Below are positions 1 to 7,322 of a DNA stretch of 64,000 nucleotides, one piece after another. The position numbers were made by a program, and so were the translations under genes. How positions within the stretch are numbered: position 1 is the stretch's first letter; the number at the start of each line of letters is the position of its first letter. Source of the DNA: Pseudaminobacter salicylatoxidans (GTDB lineage Bacteria; Pseudomonadota; Alphaproteobacteria; Rhizobiales; Rhizobiaceae); contig NZ_QGGG01000017.1 of assembly GCF_003148475.1 (NCBI RefSeq), forward strand, positions 37,230-101,229. Direction: 5' to 3'. Under the pieces are notes generated by a model. The model saw nothing but the letters and a program-made list of their open reading frames with translations. It had not been told where the DNA came from and did no database searches.

Positions 1-874
1 CCATGACCGAGACGGAAACCAATGCGCCGGCGGTGGTGGCATCGAAGCCGCGCTCGCGCAGGATCGGCGCCAGCCAGCCGAAGACGCAGTAGGCCAGCGC
101 CGATTGCAGGCCCATGAAGAATGTGACCTGCCAGGCCAGCCTGTCACGCCACAAGCCGGTGACGCGGAAAGCGTTGTGGCTGACCTGCTGGCGGCTGCCC
201 AAAGCCTGCGGCGTCCAGATCAGGACCACGATCATGGCCGGCACCGCCCATGCGGCCAGCGCACCCGACCACGAGCCGGTCAGCAGATGCTCGATCGGCA
301 GGGTCAGGCCGGCCGCGCCGGCGGAACCGCCGCACAGGGCCATGGTGTAAAGTCCGGTCATGATGGCCGCGCTCTGGGGAAAATCACGTTTCACCAGTCC
401 CGGCAGCAGCACATTGCCGATGGCGATGGCCGCACCGGCAAGGAAGGTTGCCGTGAACAGCAAAGGCACCGATTCCAGTCCCCGCAATCCGGTGCCGATC
501 ACCAGCAGGATCAACGCGCCGAGCAAGGTGCGTTCGGCGCCGTAACGTTGTGCCAGCTTCGGCGCGAAAGGCGCAAACAGGCCAAGGCACAGGACGGGCA
601 GCGTGGTGAGCAGGCTGGCGCCGGTCGTGGAAAGTCCGGTCTCATCCATGACCTCCGGCAGCAGCACCGAGAGGCTGGAAAACAGCGGCCGCAGGTTGAA
701 CGCGATCAGCACAAGGCTGGCGCCGAGCACGAAACGCGCGCGGCGGCTGCGCAAGACGGGCGGTTGCGGTGGCGGCAGGCTGTCGGCTTCGGCATCGACC
801 AGCTGCTTGTCGAGCGCATCCATAACGGCAGATCCGTCATGCGCAGTGTCCGGCCTGGAAAAATTCTGGTTCAT
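1..874 (-). CDS. MFS transporter, CynX/NimT-like, 3' end cut off by window edge
   Basis: Translating the minus strand from the ATG at 874 gives an uninterrupted hydrophobic protein that runs off the left edge, about 290 residues. After a polar N-terminus of about 45 residues come alternating membrane segments (a first helix with FVLGASLVLIAFNLRP) and repeated small-residue loops, as in the cyanate/2-nitroimidazole CynX/NimT branch of the major facilitator superfamily. The start overlaps the stop of the FadR-type regulator gene (ATGA, 871-874). It is therefore probably the last visible gene of the MttB, Fe-S protein, regulator, carrier operon and may carry that operon's substrate or product. 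The substrate cannot be read from sequence. The family call is from motif style; the operon role is inference. Confidence 0.75.
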   Translation of the reverse strand, partial: MNQNFSRPDTAHDGSAVMDALDKQLVDAEADSLPPPQPPVLRSRRARFVLGASLVLIAFNLRPLFSSLSVLLPEVMDETGLSTTGASLLTTLPVLCLGLFAPFAPKLAQRYGAERTLLGALILLVIGTGLRGLESVPLLFTATFLAGAAIAIGNVLLPGLVKRDFPQSAAIMTGLYTMALCGGSAGAAGLTLPIEHLLTGSWSGALAAWAVPAMIVVLIWTPQALGSRQQVSHNAFRVTGLWRDRLAWQVTFFMGLQSALAYCVFGWLAPILRERGFDATTAGALVSVSVM

Positions 875-1560
875 TGTGACAGGAGCCGATCGAGTTCGAG
901 GAAGACAGGCGCCATGAAGGCGCGAACGGTTGCAGCCGCATGGTCCGGGTTGCCGGAAGCAATGCCTTCCAGGATCGCCGTATGAGCTGTCGTATCGGGT
1001 TCCGGCAGCTCGCCGGCAAGCGTTGAGTTTATCGTTTCGGCGATGGAGGCGGTGAAGAAGTCATAAAGTTCCACCATCGCGCGATTGCCCGACATCTCGA
1101 CAATCCCGCGATGGAAAGCAATATCGCGACGAATGAAATCCTCTGGCGCGCTTTCAGCGGGCTTGCCTCTTTCTTCGAGCAGCCGCCGTATTCTTTGCAG
1201 CCCGGCCGGCGTATGGCGCATGGCCGCGAGACGTGCGGCTTCCGCATCGAGCGCCGTGCGCGCCTCCCACAGATCGCGCAACCCGGCACGCTTCATGCGC
1301 ATCAGCGCCGCGCCCGGATCGACCGTCGATGTGACATAGGTGCCGGACCCCTGCCGGGTCTCCAAAAACCCTTGCGAGACGAGTGCGCGGACGGCCTCGC
1401 GCACCGTGCCGCGGCTGACCGACAGCATTTCGGAAAGTGCCGCCTCGTTTGGAATACGCTCGCCCAGCGCCCAGCGCCCGCCGACGATTTCCGTCCGCAG
1501 GCTGTCGGCAGCACTGTCTGCCAGATTGGTTCGGGTTGCAGGTTGCATCATAAAATTCAT
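871..1560 (-). CDS. FadR-subfamily GntR transcriptional regulator (FCD domain)
   Basis: The protein has about 229 residues. Residues about 12-75 form a winged helix-turn-helix (GERIPNEAALSEMLSVSRGTVREAVRALVSQG), followed by an all-helical FCD effector domain with the metal-binding style residues D, H and H (DIAFHRGIVEMSGN and later TAHTAILEGI). FadR/FCD regulators bind small organic acids and usually repress neighbouring catabolic or transport genes. Start choice: ATG at 1560; further in-frame ATGs lie at 1551 and 1548, and no strong Shine-Dalgarno sequence distinguishes them. A perfect 17-bp palindrome lies immediately upstream, suggesting autoregulation. The gene lies 48 bp after the Fe-S protein gene and overlaps the MFS gene by 4 bp, so it is probably co-transcribed with both. 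Confidence 0.88.
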   Translation of the reverse strand: MNFMMQPATRTNLADSAADSLRTEIVGGRWALGERIPNEAALSEMLSVSRGTVREAVRALVSQGFLETRQGSGTYVTSTVDPGAALMRMKRAGLRDLWEARTALDAEAARLAAMRHTPAGLQRIRRLLEERGKPAESAPEDFIRRDIAFHRGIVEMSGNRAMVELYDFFTASIAETINSTLAGELPEPDTTAHTAILEGIASGNPDHAAATVRAFMAPVFLELDRLLSQ

Positions 1561-1561
1561 C

Positions 1562-1578
1562 AAGTCATCTGATGACTT
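1562..1578. promoter_or_regulatory. Perfect palindrome, candidate operator of the FadR-type regulator
   Basis: AAGTCATC-T-GATGACTT is a perfect inverted repeat with 8-bp arms around one base. It lies directly upstream of the regulator start codon at 1560 and downstream of the Fe-S protein gene. GntR/FadR proteins bind short palindromes of this size. Binding by this regulator is inference. Confidence 0.5.
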
Positions 1579-1608
1579 TCTATGACATTGCTCCTCGCCC
1601 GTCCAGCC

Positions 1609-2295
1609 TCAATCGAGCTTCGCGAAACTTGCCATATGGAAGGCCTGAACCTCTGCCGGATAGCGATATTCAACGCCGACAGGACAGGCATTGCGGTCGA
1701 GGCAGCCAAGGTTGCGGCAGGCCTCGCCGTGAGGTCCGCGAACATGCGCAAGACACTCTTCATAAGCAAAGCCCGATGGCGAGTAAGCAGAGACCGGGCA
1801 GGATTTCAGGCAAGGTTTTCCGACACATGCATCACAAAGATGATTCGATGTGCGAGGTGCCTGAATCGGAATCTCAACCTCGAACAGCAACGCTCCACGA
1901 TAGGCGTGCCAGAGCCCGTATTCAGGGTGCATGAGGATGCCGAGCGGCGAGGGCTTGAGCGCTTCCGCGCGCATCGCCCATTGCTGGAAAGGCATCCAGG
2001 GCTTGTCGGAGGGCGACACTGCCCGCGCACCGAATTTGTCCGCAACGGCACCGATCACCTGACGCGACCACGTGTCGAGCGGGTTTACGAGGTCGGCCGG
2101 CTGCCTGTCCCGCCAGCGCAGGAAATGCGGCCAGGGCGCCGCCCCCGCCTGCCCCACCAGCAGCACCGATCTAGCCCCCGCACCCGACGGACCGGGCGGC
2201 GCGGCATCGCAATCGTCGAAAACGAAACCGCCGCGCAGGATGAGCCCATGCTCTTCCAGCGCGGCGGCGATTTCATCGAGGAAGCGGGGCGACAC
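1609..2295 (-). CDS. Small Fe-S protein with QueG-like cysteine clusters
   Basis: The protein has 228 residues and starts with GTG at 2295, with a purine-rich GGAAGGGATGAGG just upstream. The C-terminal third carries two cysteine groups: CDACVGKPCLKSCPV near residue 152 and a second group around residues 180-205 (CLAHVRGPHGEAC, CLDRNACPVG). This resembles the bis-[4Fe-4S] ferredoxin part of epoxyqueuosine reductase/reductive-dehalogenase-type proteins, but the full cobalamin-binding reductase domain is absent. It sits between the MttB-like gene and the regulator gene on the same strand. An electron-transfer role, for example keeping the corrinoid reduced, is an inference from context. No precise function is known to me. 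Confidence 0.7.
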   Translation of the reverse strand: MSPRFLDEIAAALEEHGLILRGGFVFDDCDAAPPGPSGAGARSVLLVGQAGAAPWPHFLRWRDRQPADLVNPLDTWSRQVIGAVADKFGARAVSPSDKPWMPFQQWAMRAEALKPSPLGILMHPEYGLWHAYRGALLFEVEIPIQAPRTSNHLCDACVGKPCLKSCPVSAYSPSGFAYEECLAHVRGPHGEACRNLGCLDRNACPVGVEYRYPAEVQAFHMASFAKLD

Positions 2296-2391
2296 GCCTC
2301 ATCCCTTCCGGTCCGGATCGGTAAACGCGGTCCGCCAGACTTCCTTGTGAATGATGTTGGCCACTTTAGCCCGGCCTGAATCGGGCTCTTT

Positions 2392-3966
2392 TCAAGTGAA
2401 CGCGTCGGGCATCGACTCCTTCTTGCGGGCGATGAAGTCCTTCAGCGCCTCATCGATGGCCGGATCGAGATGCGGCGCCTCGTAGCTCTCCAGCCAGCGG
2501 CGGGCGAGCTCGTTGGCGCGCTGTGGCGCGGTCTTCTGGCCTTCCGCCAGCCACTGCTCGTAGGAATTGTTGTCGGCAATGGACGAGCGGTAGAATGCCG
2601 TCTGGAAATTGGCCTGGGTGTGATCGCAGCCGAGGAAGTGGCTGCCCGGCCCCACCTGGCGGATTGCATCCATCGCCTGGCCGTTTTCCGACAGGTCGAC
2701 GCCTTCGCAGAACTTCTGCTGCATGCCGAGCTGGTCGATGTCCATCATGAACTTCTCGTAGCAGGAGGCCAGACCGCCCTCCAGCCAGCCGGCGGCGTGC
2801 AGCACGAAGTTGGTGCCGGCCAGAACGGTCGAGTTCAGCGTATTGGCGCTTTCATAAGCCGCCTGCGCATCCGGAACCTTGGAGGCGCAGAGCGAGCCGC
2901 CGGTGCGGAACGGAAGGCCGAGACGACGGGCAAGCTGGGCCGCGCCATAGGACACCAGCGACGGCTCCGGCGTTCCGAAGGTCGGTGCACCCGACTGCAT
3001 GGAGATCGACGAGGCGAAAGTGCCGAAGATCACCGGCGCGCCCGGACGGATGAGCTGGGTGAAGGAGGCGCCGGCCAGCACTTCGGCCAGAACCTGCGTC
3101 AGCGTGCCTGCCACCGTCACCGGGCTCATGGCGCCGGCAAGGATGAACGGCGTGACGATGCAAGCCTGGTTGTTGCGGGCATAGACCTTCAACGCGCCCA
3201 GCATGGTCTCGTCGAAGACCATCGGCGAGTTGGCGTTGATGAGGCTGGTCAACACCGTGTTCTCGTCGACGAACTTTTCGCCGAAAAGGATCTTGCACAT
3301 CTCGACCGTGTCTTCCGCGCGTTCCGGGGCGGTGACCGAGCCCATGAACGGCTTGTCGGAATAGCGCATATGCGCATAGATCATGTCGAGATGGCGCTTG
3401 TTGACCGGCACGTCCACCGGCTCGCACACCGTGCCGCCGGAGTGATGGATCGACGGCGCCATATAGGCCAGCTTCACGAAATTGCGGAAATCCTCGATCG
3501 TCGCATAGCGGCGATTGCCGTCGAGATCGCGCACGAAGGGTGGTCCGTAGACCGGCGCGAATACAGTGGCGTTACCGCCGATCTGCACCGAACGGGCCGC
3601 ATTGCGCGCATGCTGGGTGTAGGTGGATGGCGCGGTCTTGAGCAGCGAGCGGCACAGCCCTTTGGGGAAATGCACGCGCTCGCCCTTCACGTCGGCGCCC
3701 GCTTCCTTCCACAGCGCCAGCGCTTCGGCGTCGTCGCGGAACTCGATGCCGACCTCTTCGAGAACGATGTCGGCGTTCTTCTCGATCAGCGCCAAGCCTT
3801 CCTCGTCCAGGACGTCATAAACCTTGAGCTTGCGGTTGATGTAGGTCTGCTGCACACCCGGGCCGCCGCCCGAACGGGCCGCGCGCCGTGCAGCCGCGCC
3901 ACCACCTGCGCCACGGCCGCGTCGTGTGCCTGAGCCTTCCTGCTCGGACAAGAGGTTATCTTCCAT
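2392..3966 (-). CDS. MttB-family (COG5598) methylamine-type:corrinoid methyltransferase, non-pyrrolysine
   Basis: The protein has about 524 residues. From residue about 40 it aligns by eye with the trimethylamine/glycine-betaine:corrinoid methyltransferase family (LDEEGLALIEKNADIVLEEVG at the start, then glycine-rich TIM-barrel segments such as GTFASSISMQSGAPTFG). The family transfers a methyl group from a methylated amine to Co(I) of a partner corrinoid protein. No in-frame amber codon interrupts the frame, so this is the non-Pyl branch, whose characterised members use quaternary amines such as glycine betaine. The N-terminus (residues about 13-37) is an Arg/Gly-rich low-complexity tail. The ATG at 3966 is preferred because AAGGA lies 8 nt upstream; the ATG at 3975 has no spaced Shine-Dalgarno. 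It is divergent from the corrinoid protein gene. The substrate is unknown. Confidence 0.9.
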   Translation of the reverse strand: MEDNLLSEQEGSGTRRGRGAGGGAAARRAARSGGGPGVQQTYINRKLKVYDVLDEEGLALIEKNADIVLEEVGIEFRDDAEALALWKEAGADVKGERVHFPKGLCRSLLKTAPSTYTQHARNAARSVQIGGNATVFAPVYGPPFVRDLDGNRRYATIEDFRNFVKLAYMAPSIHHSGGTVCEPVDVPVNKRHLDMIYAHMRYSDKPFMGSVTAPERAEDTVEMCKILFGEKFVDENTVLTSLINANSPMVFDETMLGALKVYARNNQACIVTPFILAGAMSPVTVAGTLTQVLAEVLAGASFTQLIRPGAPVIFGTFASSISMQSGAPTFGTPEPSLVSYGAAQLARRLGLPFRTGGSLCASKVPDAQAAYESANTLNSTVLAGTNFVLHAAGWLEGGLASCYEKFMMDIDQLGMQQKFCEGVDLSENGQAMDAIRQVGPGSHFLGCDHTQANFQTAFYRSSIADNNSYEQWLAEGQKTAPQRANELARRWLESYEAPHLDPAIDEALKDFIARKKESMPDAFT

Positions 3967-4101
3967 CGAGGTCATCCTTAGAATTCAGACAGCGGGCGAC
4001 GGTTCGCGCCCCTGTCGGGATCGTAGTCATGCACCTTCGCAGAAACGGCCCGCAAGCGCCAAGACATGTTCCAAAATCGACAAGAAAACCGATAAGTTCC
4101 A

Positions 4102-4130
4102 GTCGCTTTCCTTTTGCCGGAAGTCGCAAA
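4102..4130. promoter_or_regulatory. Direct-repeat site (GTCGC ... GTCGCAAA) in the divergent mttB-like/corrinoid-protein promoter region
   Basis: The 250-bp gap between the two divergent genes holds GTCGC at 4102 and GTCGCAAA at 4123. The repeats are exactly 21 bp apart (two helical turns), the geometry used by AraC-family activators. The same 8-mer recurs in other promoter gaps of this window (6274, 14656, 21890, 56662, 57973). A role as activator site is inference. Confidence 0.4.
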
Positions 4131-4223
4131 TCAGCTATGGCGGAACCACCTTTGCGTAATAGGTATTGGGGCCAGTTGAATGCCGCCTGGAAAGTGTCGC
4201 CGGCGGCCACGAGGAGCCTGAAA

Positions 4224-4922
4224 ATGTCTGACGACGAGATCATCCTGTCCGAGCTCTCTGACGAAGAACTCGTGCAGCAGATGCACGACGACCTTTACGA
4301 TGGCCTCAAGGAGGAGATCGAGGAAGGCACGAAGATACTTCTGGAACGCGGCTGGGTGCCTTACAACGTGCTGACGGAAGCACTTGTCGAAGGCATGCGC
4401 ATCGTCGGCGAAGACTTCCGCGACGGCATCCTGTTCGTGCCGGAAGTTCTGCTGTCGGCCAACGCCATGAAGGCCGGCATGGCCATCCTGCGTCCGTTGC
4501 TGGCAGCCACCGGCGCCCCGAAACAGGGCAAGCTGGTCATTGGCACCGTCAAGGGCGACATTCACGACATTGGCAAGAACCTCGTCGGCATGATGATGGA
4601 AGGCGCCGGCTTCGACGTCGTCGACCTCGGCATCAACAATCCGGTCGAGAACTATCTGGCCGCGATCGAAGAGCACCAGCCCGACATCGTCGGCATGTCG
4701 GCCCTGCTGACCACGACCATGCCCTACATGAAGGTCGTCATCGACACCATGAAGGAAAAAGGCATTCGCGACGACTATGTCGTGCTCGTCGGCGGTGCGC
4801 CGCTCAACGAGGAATTCGGCAAGGCCGTTGGCGCCGACGCCTATTGCCGCGACGCGGCGGTGGCGGTCGAAACCGCCAAGGAATACATGAAGCGCCGGCA
4901 CAACGTCCGCACTTCGGCCTGA
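4224..4922 (+). CDS. Corrinoid (cobalamin-binding) methyl-carrier protein, MtbC/MtgC-like
   Basis: The protein has 232 residues. Residues about 10-95 are the helical B12-binding-2 cap; the rest is a Rossmann-like cobalamin domain. The signature DxHxxG is present as GDIHDIGKN, with His114 as the expected lower cobalt ligand, followed by the conserved GMSALLTTTM and VGGAPL segments. It should carry the methyl group between a substrate-specific methyltransferase (the divergent MttB-like protein) and a pterin or homocysteine methyltransferase. The ATG at 4224 is chosen because GAGGAG lies 8 nt upstream and the family starts here; a longer open frame upstream has no family similarity. A strong terminator hairpin follows 12 nt after the stop. 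Confidence 0.93.
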   Translation: MSDDEIILSELSDEELVQQMHDDLYDGLKEEIEEGTKILLERGWVPYNVLTEALVEGMRIVGEDFRDGILFVPEVLLSANAMKAGMAILRPLLAATGAPKQGKLVIGTVKGDIHDIGKNLVGMMMEGAGFDVVDLGINNPVENYLAAIEEHQPDIVGMSALLTTTMPYMKVVIDTMKEKGIRDDYVVLVGGAPLNEEFGKAVGADAYCRDAAVAVETAKEYMKRRHNVRTSA

Positions 4923-4933
4923 TACGATCTGAA

Positions 4934-4958
4934 AAAGCCGCCCTTACTGGGCGGCTTT
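4934..4958. terminator. Bidirectional hairpin terminator
   Basis: AAAGCCGCCC and GGGCGGCTTT form a perfect 10-bp stem around the 5-base loop TTACT. Downstream of the corrinoid-protein gene on the plus strand the stem is followed by TCTCGATTTT; on the minus strand it is followed by TTC. The TAA stop of the convergent entericidin-like gene lies inside the loop (4944-4946). Confidence 0.8.
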
Positions 4959-5099
4959 CTCGATTTTATGACCTGCGGACTGCGTCGCATTGACGGCATT
5001 CGCGGTATCCTGCCCAACACCGCGAATGGTGTTGGCGCAAGCGGAAACCATGAGCGTCCCTGCAAGGACGGCGAAGACGGCGAGCGTACCGAGCTTCAT
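4944..5099 (-). CDS. Entericidin-like small lipoprotein (copy 1)
   Basis: The protein has 51 residues: MKLGTLAVFAVLAGTLMVSAC gives a hydrophobic signal and a lipobox (VSAC), and after lipidation the mature peptide begins CANTIRGVGQD. ANTIRGVG(Q/K)D is the entericidin A/B family signature. Entericidins are tiny envelope lipoproteins, described in enterics as an antidote/toxin pair; in rhizobia their role is unclear. GGAGG precedes the ATG (5099). It reads against the surrounding methyl-transfer genes, with its stop codon inside the shared terminator. A second copy lies 148 bp upstream. Confidence 0.85.
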   Translation of the reverse strand: MKLGTLAVFAVLAGTLMVSACANTIRGVGQDTANAVNATQSAGHKIEKAAQ

Positions 5100-5247
5100 G
5101 GAAGACCTCCCTCGATCAATGAACCGTGTCACTACTTTCGAGGAACGAAATCGCCCGGCTGTGGTTCCGCAAAAAACGGAATCCAGCATTTTCTACAGTC
5201 ACATAGCGCTGCAAGGCAGGCAGGGCCGTCCCACCCCGCTTCATGTC

Positions 5248-5388
5248 CTAGTTGGTGACTGCGTCTTCCACGGCCCTGGCGGTCGACTTGACATCCTTGC
5301 CGACCCCGCGAATCGTATTGGCACAGGCCGAAACCGCCAATGCGCACGCCAGAACGGCGGCAAGCGATACGATACGCGACAGTTTCAT
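5248..5388 (-). CDS. Entericidin-like small lipoprotein (copy 2)
   Basis: The protein has 46 residues: a signal segment (SLAAVLACALAVSAC), lipobox cysteine, then CANTIRGVGKDVKS and a short helical tail. It shares the ANTIRGVGxD signature with copy 1 but differs elsewhere, so the pair is an old duplication. The ATG at 5388 is preceded by GGGAGACATCTCC. Both copies sit antisense between the corrinoid protein and DUF1638 genes, splitting an otherwise one-directional methyl-transfer cluster. Confidence 0.85.
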   Translation of the reverse strand: MKLSRIVSLAAVLACALAVSACANTIRGVGKDVKSTARAVEDAVTN

Positions 5389-5468
5389 GGAGATGTCTCC
5401 CTCTCTTGGCTGCAAATCAGTCGTACCGGCACTAGATACACTCTGAAGATCGAAAGACCCAAGGGTTT

Positions 5469-6101
5469 ATGAGCACCGCACAGGATACAGGTCGGCAGGC
5501 GCCAGACAGGCTTCTGGTCATCGGCTGCGGCATGATCGCCCGCGAGGTGCTTGCCGTGAAGGAACGGCTTGGACTCGACCATCTCGACCTCACCTGCCTG
5601 CCGGCGGAGTTCCACTACTATCCCGACCGCATCGCCCCCGCGCTCGACAAGGCGATCCTGAAGGCCAGGGCCGAGGGCTATGACAGGATATTCATCGGCT
5701 ATGCCGATTGCGGCAGCGGCGGAATGGTCGATCGCGTTTGCGAGCAACATGGCGTCGAGCGCATGGACGGCCCGCATTGCTTTGCCTTCTACCAGGGCAT
5801 CGAGGCCTTCAATGCGATCGCCGACGGCGACATGCTGTCCTTCTACATGACAGATTTCCTGTGCCGGCAGTTCGAAGCCTTTTTCATCAAGCCGCTGGGC
5901 CTCGACAAGCACCCGGAACTGGTCAGCGACTATTTCGGCCATTACGAGAAGGTCGTCTATCTGGCGCAGACGAACGATCCGGCCCTCGACAAGGTGGCCG
6001 AGGATGCGGCGAAGCTGCTCGGCCTTGCCTATGAGCGTCGCTTCACCGGCTATGGCGACCTGACGCCCTCGCTTGCCCGGGTCGCCGGCCCTGCCGACTG
6101 A
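5469..6101 (+). CDS. DUF1638 protein of the methyl-transfer cluster
   Basis: The protein has 210 residues and AAGGG 4 nt before the ATG. It starts with RLLVIGCGMIAREVLAV and has conserved-looking GYADCGSGGM, HCFAFYQG and DFLCRQFEAF segments, all typical of DUF1638 (PF07796). No catalytic function is established to my knowledge. The family is commonly seen next to MttB-type methyltransferases and RamA-like activators, which matches here. Several cysteines (in ADCGSGG, RVCEQHG, PHCFAF, LCRQF) could bind a metal or cofactor. It is probably a separate transcript from the corrinoid gene because a terminator and the entericidin pair intervene. Confidence 0.85.
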   Translation: MSTAQDTGRQAPDRLLVIGCGMIAREVLAVKERLGLDHLDLTCLPAEFHYYPDRIAPALDKAILKARAEGYDRIFIGYADCGSGGMVDRVCEQHGVERMDGPHCFAFYQGIEAFNAIADGDMLSFYMTDFLCRQFEAFFIKPLGLDKHPELVSDYFGHYEKVVYLAQTNDPALDKVAEDAAKLLGLAYERRFTGYGDLTPSLARVAGPAD

Positions 6102-6110
6102 GAGCCGGGC

Positions 6111-6296
6111 TGTGCGACCTGTCGCGCTGTGCCCGTCACGGCTCTGTATCCCCTGAATTTCGCATGTGCGACGCTTGTCGCGTCCACCCTGAACCGAATG
6201 CCTGCGCGGGCGCGTGCCGGATGCCGCCCCGCTGGTCGCAGCGGGCAAAACGCGCCCCCATCCCCCATTTCTGTTTGCGACACCACGCCACGTCGC
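6111..6296. promoter_or_regulatory. Upstream region with three GCGAC/GTCGC dyads
   Basis: The 278-bp gap before the PF13769-type gene contains TGTGCGAC-C-TGTCGCG (6111-6126), TGTGCGAC-GCT-TGTCGCG (6165-6182) and TGTTTGCGACAC with a GTCGC at 6292 (6272-6296). The first two are near-identical dyads about 54 bp apart. TGTTTGCGACAC is repeated exactly at 21888, before another methyl-amine gene. Likely regulator-binding sites; the bound protein is inferred. Confidence 0.4.
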
Positions 6297-6379
6297 TTTT
6301 GAAGGGGCGCGCGTCGCCCCATAACAAGCGGTGTTCCAACGGTTGCGGCAATGCTCGGCCAGTTGGGAGTGAGACTGAA

Positions 6380-6682
6380 ATGGCCGATCTGATTATCGTT
6401 TACTGGCGCGACATCCCTGCCCAGGTCATCGTCAAGAAGGGCAGGCAGAACGCCAAGCGCGAACTGCCGTTGCGCTTCACCGAGGCGATAGACATGTGCG
6501 CCATGCGCACCGGCGCCGGCGACACCGACGCCTATCTGGCCGAGTGGCGCAAGGCCGACCCCGTGCCGGTGAGCGACGATCTGGAAATCGAGGCCGACAA
6601 GGCTGCGGTCGCACTGGACAGCGAATATCCCCGCGAGCGGCTCGTTGCCCTCGTGAAAGCAGGCGGCAAGGAAAATGTCTGA
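6380..6682 (+). CDS. PF13769-type ('virulence factor' domain) small protein
   Basis: The protein has 100 residues: MADLIIVYWRDIPAQVIVKKG, a basic middle and an acidic helical C-terminus (DLEIEADKAAVALDSEYPRERL). The opening YWRDIPAQV and the spacing resemble the Pfam family labelled 'virulence factor' (PF13769). That name is historical and not informative. The gene overlaps the MetV-like gene by 8 nt, so it is translationally coupled to the folate branch of the cluster. Its role is unknown; a structural or accessory role with MetV/MetF is a guess from coupling. Confidence 0.75.
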   Translation: MADLIIVYWRDIPAQVIVKKGRQNAKRELPLRFTEAIDMCAMRTGAGDTDAYLAEWRKADPVPVSDDLEIEADKAAVALDSEYPRERLVALVKAGGKENV

Positions 6683-7322
6683 GCTTCAGCCCGTTTCCAC
6701 CACGGCCGCTGGCCCTGCCGGCGGCGAGGAAAAGATTCCACCCTCCGCCACCGGCGGCATGACGCAGGCCACGATGGTCAAGAAGACGGCTCCGAAGACC
6801 GACTACAAGCCGGCCGACGTGTCGCCGCAGCGACGCGTGCAGCGCAGATACAGCGTGCGCCTGTGGTCGATCCGCCATTCGCGCCTGCTGGAGTGGTTCT
6901 ACGCCCGCTTCGCCGACATTTTCCTGCTGCTGCATCCGCTGTGGAAAGGCATCGGCTATGGGCGCGTCGAGACGCCGGTGAAGTTCGTCGAGAAGCACGT
7001 GAAGGGCCTGATGTTCGACTGCCGCATGTGCGGCCAGTGCGTGCTGTCCTCCACCGGCATGTCCTGCCCCATGAACTGCCCCAAGCAGTTGCGCAACGGC
7101 CCTTGCGGCGGCGTGCGCGCCAACGGCAATTGCGAGGTCGAGCCCGACATGCCCTGCGTGTGGGTCAAGGCCTGGGAAGGCTCGCGCAACATGGTTCAGG
7201 GCGATGCCATCCTCAACGTCCAGAAGCCGGTTGACCAGTCGCTGCGCGAAACCTCGGCCTGGCTGCGCGTGACCGCGCAGGCCGCTGCCGCACGCGAAGC
7301 CGCGAAGAAGGAGGCCGCATGA
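6675..7322 (+). CDS. MetV-like, methylenetetrahydrofolate reductase C-terminal-domain protein
   Basis: The protein has 215 residues. The middle carries a dense cysteine motif: CRMCGQC, then SCPMNCPK, then GPCGG and further Cys residues (positions about 115-165). This is the signature of the MTHFR C-terminal family (PF12225) that partners MetF as MetV in acetogens, where it helps methylene-THF/methyl-THF interconversion. Residues 1-60 are low-complexity and probably flexible. The start overlaps the preceding gene by 8 nt and the stop overlaps the metF start (ATGA). In this cluster it probably helps oxidise methyl-THF to methylene-THF, or the reverse. Function is inferred from the family. Confidence 0.88.
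   Translation: MSELQPVSTTAAGPAGGEEKIPPSATGGMTQATMVKKTAPKTDYKPADVSPQRRVQRRYSVRLWSIRHSRLLEWFYARFADIFLLLHPLWKGIGYGRVETPVKFVEKHVKGLMFDCRMCGQCVLSSTGMSCPMNCPKQLRNGPCGGVRANGNCEVEPDMPCVWVKAWEGSRNMVQGDAILNVQKPVDQSLRETSAWLRVTAQAAAAREAAKKEAA

Noticed and set aside
2392..3966. Pyrrolysine in the MttB-like protein
   Set aside because: The frame is continuous without an internal amber codon and no pyl genes are visible, so it is the non-Pyl branch.
3888..4223. N-terminal extension of the corrinoid protein
   Set aside because: The extension overlaps the divergent mttB-like gene and lacks family similarity; ATG 4224 has a good Shine-Dalgarno.
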